Assembly (NCBI GenBank): GCA_016783285.1
Contig: JADHWW010000086.1
Location: 1-8,240, forward strand
Length of the DNA stretch: 8,240 bases
Direction: 5' to 3'
Source: Anaerolineae bacterium
GTDB taxonomy: Bacteria > Chloroflexota > Anaerolineae > B4-G1
In this document: positions 5,407-8,240 of the stretch, in pieces
How the letters are laid out: each line of letters opens with the position of its first letter
Position numbering within the stretch: position 1 is the first letter of the stretch
Translations under genes and position numbers: made by a program
The notes under the pieces: generated by a model
Databases searched by the model: none
What the model saw: only the letters and a program-made list of their open reading frames with translations
Told to the model about the DNA's origin: nothing

Positions 5407-6111
5407 TCACAGACCGACGGCCCGCAACACCTCGTAGGCGAAATCGGAAAGACGCGCCTTATCCCCACCAGTCAGGTTGTCCAGATGTTCGCGGAATTGC
5501 TGGGCGTAGGAGAGCAGCAGCGAGGTGGCCCGGCGGTTGGCCTTCTCGACCAGCGAGAGGGCCAGGCTGAACCCGGCCAGCGAATAGAGAATTGCCCACC
5601 CCGGCGGGCCGAACCGGCGCAGGTGGGGGAGAATCCGCCTCGCCGCCGCCGTATCCCGCAACTCGTAAAAGGCCAGGATGATGACCGTGACCACATCGGC
5701 GGCGAACAGGAGCGGGGATCTGCGTCCCGGGATGCGCAGCAGGAGTTCGTTCAGCAAGTCCTGGTAATCAGTGGCTGTTCCTGCCTCCAGGGCCTGCAGG
5801 ATGCCTGCTTTGGCCTCCTCCCATTCCCGCTTGCTCAGGGTGTCGCCCGTCAATTCGGCCAGAAGCGCCGTCGCCTTCTCCGTGGGGGAGAAGACGACGA
5901 TGGAGCGGCCTCTATGGCCCTGGGGGCGCATCGTCTCGGAGCGCACCAGTCCTTTATCCTCCAGCAGGCGCAGCATCTCGTAGGCCGTGACCGGGCGCAC
6001 GTCCAACGCCCGTGCCACGTCAGCGTAATGCACCGGAGCCTCGGCCTCACGGTGGAGGTCGAGCAGATGGCTCAGAAAGTCTCGTTGCCTGGAGGATAAC
6101 TTTACTGTCAT
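5407..6111 (-). CDS. Winged-helix transcriptional regulator with C-terminal hydrophobic sensor-like domain
   Basis: In this 234-residue protein, residues 1 to about 85 form a winged helix-turn-helix. HYADVARALDVRPVTAYEML (28-47) is the DNA-recognition part, followed by RLLEDKGLV and a basic wing with MRPQGHRGRSIVVFS. It resembles the N-terminal domains of DtxR- and MarR-type regulators, but no metal-binding residues of DtxR are evident. The C-terminal half is helical with hydrophobic stretches (LLFAADVVTVIILAFYEL, then WAILYSLAGFSLALSLVEKA) too polar at intervals to be clear membrane spans; it may be a dimerisation or lipid/ligand-sensing domain. It is first in a - strand run with the phasin-like and flavoprotein genes and has a strong promoter with paired repeats at the start site, suggesting autoregulation. 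No good Shine-Dalgarno precedes the ATG. Confidence 0.75.
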   Translation of the reverse strand: MTVKLSSRQRDFLSHLLDLHREAEAPVHYADVARALDVRPVTAYEMLRLLEDKGLVRSETMRPQGHRGRSIVVFSPTEKATALLAELTGDTLSKREWEEAKAGILQALEAGTATDYQDLLNELLLRIPGRRSPLLFAADVVTVIILAFYELRDTAAARRILPHLRRFGPPGWAILYSLAGFSLALSLVEKANRRATSLLLSYAQQFREHLDNLTGGDKARLSDFAYEVLRAVGL

Positions 6112-6141
6112 TCTCTTGAGCGTACTAAAAACTGCCTAACC

Positions 6142-6158
6142 TTCCGAAAGTTCCGAAA
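6142..6158. promoter_or_regulatory. Two TTCCGAAA repeats, 9 bp apart, at the regulator start site
   Basis: TTCCGAAA occurs at 6142-6149 and 6151-6158. Each copy is a near-palindrome (TTCSGAA), and the pair covers the predicted transcription start of the winged-helix regulator. This position suits an autorepressor operator. The adjoining GCCTAACCTT (6134-6143) recalls half of a DtxR box, but only half. Confidence 0.5.
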
Positions 6159-6160
6159 AT

Positions 6161-6189
6161 ATTATACCACCAAAAGGCGACCTCGTCAA
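6161..6189 (-). promoter_or_regulatory. Near-consensus sigma70 promoter of the regulator gene
   Basis: On the - strand, TTGACG (6189-6184) and TATAAT (6166-6161) are separated by 17 bases. The -35 matches at five of six positions and the -10 at all six. Transcription should start near 6154, about 43 bases before the regulator ATG. Confidence 0.8.
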
Positions 6190-6215
6190 GAGGGCGAATT
6201 GCCTCACTAAAAAGG

Positions 6216-6469
6216 TTACCAAAAGTCATCGTGCTTCACCCCGCCCGTTTGCTGGATGCGCTCCTCCGCTGCGTCCAGCAGGCGGCGGAAGCGGGCCACC
6301 ACCTCAGGGCCCAGCTCCGGTTCAGAGGCAATTTCACGTTCGGCCAGGACTCGCTTGATCTCAGCAGATGACGCCTGCTGTTGCTGCACCGCTTCTTCTG
6401 GCAGGTGTTGTATTTGCCGATTTGCCGATTTGCTGATTTGCTGATTTGCTGATTTGCTTGATTTGTCAT
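6216..6469 (-). pseudogene. Small ORF downstream of HAD gene, out of frame by one octamer (broken or phase-variable)
   Basis: An ATG at 6469 overlaps the HAD stop in an ATGA arrangement and reads MTNQANQQISKSAN through the octamer tract, then falls into an unlikely Arg/Ser/Trp-rich frame ending at 6236. A different frame behind the tract looks coding: EEAVQQQQASSAEIKRVLAE, then PELGPEVVARFRRLLDAAEE and HDDFW, ending in TAA at 6216, with mostly G/C third positions. Removing one 8-base unit (or adding two) joins the ATG to this frame, giving an 81-residue charged helical protein. Alternatively translation could begin at the GTG in EEAVQQQQ, which has only a weak AGAAG before it. I do not recognise the family. 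It shares the HAD transcript and is followed by the regulator promoter. Confidence 0.5.
6411..6465. repeat. Octamer tandem tract, GATTTGCY, about seven units
   Basis: The + strand reads TATTTGCC, GATTTGCC, then three GATTTGCT units, a 9-base GATTTGCTT, and a partial GATTTG. The unit length of 8 means that each gain or loss shifts the reading frame. The tract starts three bases inside the ATG that overlaps the HAD stop codon. Confidence 0.9.
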
Positions 6470-7365
6470 CGCTTCCACGGCGGCACTTCCGGCAGCAACT
6501 TTTCGAACTCGGCGATGAGCGCCGTTTCGTATTCACCGGCGTACTCGCCCGCCAAGAACTTGTGCACCGCTTCTTCGTAGAACCGCTGCCAGGATTCCTC
6601 CTCGTGGCCGGGGTTGACGGGGTAGAAGAGGGCATTGTTGGCGCGGGCGGCCTTCATGTCGCCCGGTGCGTCGCCGATCATCAGGATACGATCAGGGGCG
6701 TATTTGCCTTTGGCGGCCAGTTTGAGGTGCAGCGCCTTTTTGCCCATCTCCTGCCCGGCGATGACGCGCACGTATCTGGCGATGTCGTGTTCCTCCCACT
6801 CCCGCGCCAGCGCCTCGACCGGCGTGGCGGAGACGACGATCATGTCGGCTTTGTCGGCCAGGAAAGCCAGGCTCTCGCGCACGTAGGGGAAGGGCGGCAC
6901 GCCGTGCACCATGTCGGCCACGGTGGCATTGACGCCGGTCGTCCAGGCCCAGGCCGTATCCAGTTCCGGGTCGGGATACTCGGCCACATAAGCCCGCAGG
7001 CCGTCGTTGCTCTTGGGAAAACCGTCGGCGGCGATGAACTCGCGGATGCGGCCCGCTTCCGGCGGCACGACGTTGCGCGCCTGCACCTCGGGCCGCTCGC
7101 GCAACAGGTCAAAAACCATCACCAGCGCGGGCCAGCGGTTGATGCCACGCCACTTGGAATAGAGATTGACGAACTCGGCCGCCTCGCGGGCGTACCTGGA
7201 GACCGGTTGCAGTCCCCAATGCTTGATGATGTTGGGGATGAAGCACTCTTTATGCTTGATCTCCATCGTGTCGAAGGCGCAGCCGTCGGAGTCGATGCCG
7301 ACGAAAAAATCATACTGGGGCTTCAGTTCCGCCAGTGGGCGGGCGGGCTCGGGAAAGTCTGTCAT
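6466..7365 (-). CDS. HAD-superfamily hydrolase (phosphatase-like)
   Basis: This 299-residue soluble enzyme carries all four HAD motifs. Motif I is GIDSDGCAFDT with nucleophile Asp25 and general acid Asp27. Motif II is VVSAT with Ser179. Motif III is MGKKALHL with Lys209/210. Motif IV is MIGDAPGD with Asp232 and Asp236. The large insertion between motifs I and II (about 35-150) forms a cap domain and sets an unknown substrate, probably a phosphorylated small molecule. An ATG 18 bases further upstream exists, but GGAGGTGA seven bases before 7365 fixes this start. The promoter region is shared divergently with the small + strand gene. The SDR gene with the same orientation lies beyond that gene, which hints at sugar-acid metabolism; the link is inference. 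Confidence 0.9.
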   Translation of the reverse strand: MTDFPEPARPLAELKPQYDFFVGIDSDGCAFDTMEIKHKECFIPNIIKHWGLQPVSRYAREAAEFVNLYSKWRGINRWPALVMVFDLLRERPEVQARNVVPPEAGRIREFIAADGFPKSNDGLRAYVAEYPDPELDTAWAWTTGVNATVADMVHGVPPFPYVRESLAFLADKADMIVVSATPVEALAREWEEHDIARYVRVIAGQEMGKKALHLKLAAKGKYAPDRILMIGDAPGDMKAARANNALFYPVNPGHEEESWQRFYEEAVHKFLAGEYAGEYETALIAEFEKLLPEVPPWKR

Positions 7366-7382
7366 TGGGTCACCTCCATGCA

Positions 7383-7411
7383 TTGACAGAGTGTGAGTTT
7401 CAGTATATACT
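7383..7411 (+). promoter_or_regulatory. Near-perfect sigma70 promoter for the small + strand gene
   Basis: TTGACA (7383-7388) and TATACT (7406-7411) are separated by exactly 17 bases; only one of twelve positions departs from consensus. The expected start is near 7418, leaving a leader of about 25 bases before the ATG at 7444. Confidence 0.85.
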
Positions 7412-7420
7412 GAGTTTCAG
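7394..7420. promoter_or_regulatory. Operator-like palindrome and direct repeats over divergent -10 boxes
   Basis: TCAGTATATACTGA (7400-7413) is a perfect 14-bp palindrome covering the + strand -10. Because it is symmetrical, it also supplies TATACT on the - strand (7407-7402), 16 bases after TTGTGC (7429-7424), a plausible weak promoter for the HAD gene. TGAGTTTCAG is directly repeated at 7394-7403 and 7411-7420. A dimer bound here would block both promoters. Confidence 0.6.
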
Positions 7421-7443
7421 ATTGCACAAATGGAGAAATGAAA

Positions 7444-7704
7444 ATGTCTGCTCGTGAAGCAATTCTGAAACAAACGGAGGAAGCGCAACTGTTGGCTGAC
7501 CTCCGGGCTGCTGGGATGTTGGCGGAGCCCACGCCGGAGATGCTGGCTCGAGTGGCGGCCTGGGACGCGCTGCCAGAGTCGGAAAAGCAAGAGGCTATCG
7601 AAGAACTGAGGAACCTGAAATTGGATCCGCCTCTTTCCGAGATCGTCATCCGCGCCCGCGAATTTCGGCCAGGATGGGAATGGATAGTTGAACCAAGACC
7701 GTGA
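7444..7704 (+). CDS. Small acidic protein, antitoxin-like (function unassigned)
   Basis: This 86-residue mostly helical protein reads MSAREAILKQTEEAQLLADL at the start, has an acidic LPESEKQEAIEEL helix in the middle, and contains PPLSEIVIRAREFRPGWEW near the end. I do not recognise a named family. Size, charge and the 'PLSEIVIRAR' C-terminal element recall small antitoxins encoded before PIN-type toxins. GGAGA at 7432-7436 is seven bases before this ATG; an ATG at 7438 is too close to use it. The gene has the strongest promoter in the window with a palindrome over its -10, which suits an autoregulated antitoxin. It sits in the opposite orientation between the HAD and SDR genes, and its stop overlaps a GTG in a GTGA coupling. 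Confidence 0.68.
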   Translation: MSAREAILKQTEEAQLLADLRAAGMLAEPTPEMLARVAAWDALPESEKQEAIEELRNLKLDPPLSEIVIRAREFRPGWEWIVEPRP

Positions 7705-7790
7705 TCGCCGCTGCCCAGGCCGAAGGGCTGGCGGTAGACAACCCCTTCTGGCATATAGCCGAGAACGAGGTCCCCGCTATACCCCGCTAA
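7701..7790 (+). pseudogene. GTGA-coupled 29-codon ORF, possible toxin remnant
   Basis: GTG at 7701 overlaps the TGA of the small antitoxin-like gene. The frame reads IAAAQAEGLAVDNPFWHIAE and on to VPAIPR, stopping at 7788-7790, with coding-like G/C third positions. The IAAxAxxxGL pattern faintly recalls the C-terminal part of PIN (VapC) toxins, which would mean most of a toxin gene was deleted. It overlaps the SDR 3' end by 14 bases. The assignment is weak. Confidence 0.3.
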
Positions 7791-8240
7791 ATGCACTGAA
7801 CCCCCCATCCACCGGCACGACAATTCCCGTGACGAACTCGGCCCCGGGCGACAGCAGCCACAGCACTGTGCCGATCAAGTCCTTCGGGTCTCCGAAGCGG
7901 CCCATCGGCGTGTGGGCGATGATCGTTTTGCCGCGTGGCGTCAATTCACCCGTCGCCTCGTCGGTCAGCAGGAAGCGATTCTGCTCGGTCAGGAAAAAGC
8001 CGGGGGCCAGGGCGTTGACTCGGATGCGCGGGGAATACTCCTGCGCCAGGTGCACTGCCAGCCATTGCGTAAAGTTGCTCACCGCCGCCTTGGCCGCCGA
8101 GTAGGCCGGGATGCGCGTCAGTGGGCGGAGAGCGTTCATCGAAGAGACGTTGAGAATAACCCCGTGCCCCTGCTCCGCCATCAGCCGCCCAAAGACCTGG
8201 CTGGGAAGTAGCGTGCCGATAAAGTTCAGGTTAAAGACCC
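7777..8240 (-). CDS. Short-chain dehydrogenase, D-mannonate oxidoreductase-like (5' part beyond the window)
   Basis: The visible 153 codons are the catalytic and C-terminal parts of a classical SDR, beginning [20 protein letters not shown] at the window edge. ILNVSS carries the catalytic Ser, and YSAAK (8089-8103) is the Tyr-x-x-x-Lys pair. NALAPGFF follows the nucleotide site, and [18 protein letters not shown] is the C-terminal end. The segments [20 protein letters not shown] and [15 protein letters not shown], with the FSAFSGV end, resemble the SDR-type D-mannonate oxidoreductase (UxuB/YjmF group), which interconverts D-fructuronate and D-mannonate in hexuronate breakdown. The nucleotide-binding Gly-rich motif is outside the window, so cofactor preference cannot be read. 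Other sugar-acid SDRs are possible. Confidence 0.9.
   Translation of the reverse strand, partial: VFNLNFIGTLLPSQVFGRLMAEQGHGVILNVSSMNALRPLTRIPAYSAAKAAVSNFTQWLAVHLAQEYSPRIRVNALAPGFFLTEQNRFLLTDEATGELTPRGKTIIAHTPMGRFGDPKDLIGTVLWLLSPGAEFVTGIVVPVDGGFSAFSGV

Noticed and set aside
4951..6099. 382-codon open frame on the + strand opposite the regulator
   Set aside because: It is antisense to the winged-helix and phasin-like genes, has no ribosome site, and has Gln/His/Arg-rich composition typical of a shadow frame.
6134..6143. DtxR-type iron box upstream of the regulator
   Set aside because: Only one half (GCCTAACCTT) matches; the inverted half is missing, and the regulator shows no DtxR metal ligands.
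6454..7386. 310-codon open frame on the + strand opposite the HAD gene
   Set aside because: The - strand HAD gene has all four catalytic motifs and a perfect Shine-Dalgarno; the opposite frame has none.

Overview
The window most likely comes from a high-GC bacterium of the Chloroflexota (Anaerolineae-like). This is inferred from three things: the gene content (MacB-type exporter, phasin-like protein next to a winged-helix regulator, geranylgeranyl-reductase-like flavoprotein, mannonate-oxidoreductase-like SDR), the strong Shine-Dalgarno sequences, and short 7-8 bp word tracts at gene borders, which I associate with that phylum. No rRNA or tRNA marker confirms it.

Left part (1-4022): a MacAB-like ABC exporter on the + strand, consisting of a permease cut by the window edge, a lipoprotein adaptor and, 1.16 kb further on, the ATPase. 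Between adaptor and ATPase sits an oppositely oriented three-gene cassette (2066-3016) whose genes overlap: Phd/YefM-like antitoxin-type protein, DUF5678-like protein, retropepsin-like aspartic protease. It has its own promoter, and its -35 element lies inside a degenerate octamer array (3077-3174). No classical toxin is present. This is the most unusual unit in the window.

Middle part (4043-6111, - strand): a winged-helix regulator with a consensus-like promoter and two TTCCGAAA repeats at the start site, then a 20-codon ORF with a perfect ribosome site, a small phasin-like protein, a strong 14-bp hairpin, and an FAD oxidoreductase. The oxidoreductase lacks its C-terminal third and ends in what looks like a frameshifted tail, so it is probably broken.

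Right part (6216-8240): an HAD-family phosphatase-like gene on the - strand whose stop codon overlaps an ATG that runs straight into an octamer tract. The coding-looking frame behind the tract is out of phase by exactly one octamer. Upstream of the HAD gene is a compact divergent regulatory region with a TTGACA-N17-TATACT promoter and a 14-bp palindrome over the -10. It drives a small antitoxin-like + strand gene, followed by a GTGA-coupled 29-codon ORF. The window ends in the 3' part of a mannonate-oxidoreductase-like SDR gene on the - strand. No intergenic stretch exceeds 300 bases. I saw no tRNA, rRNA, CRISPR array or transposase.
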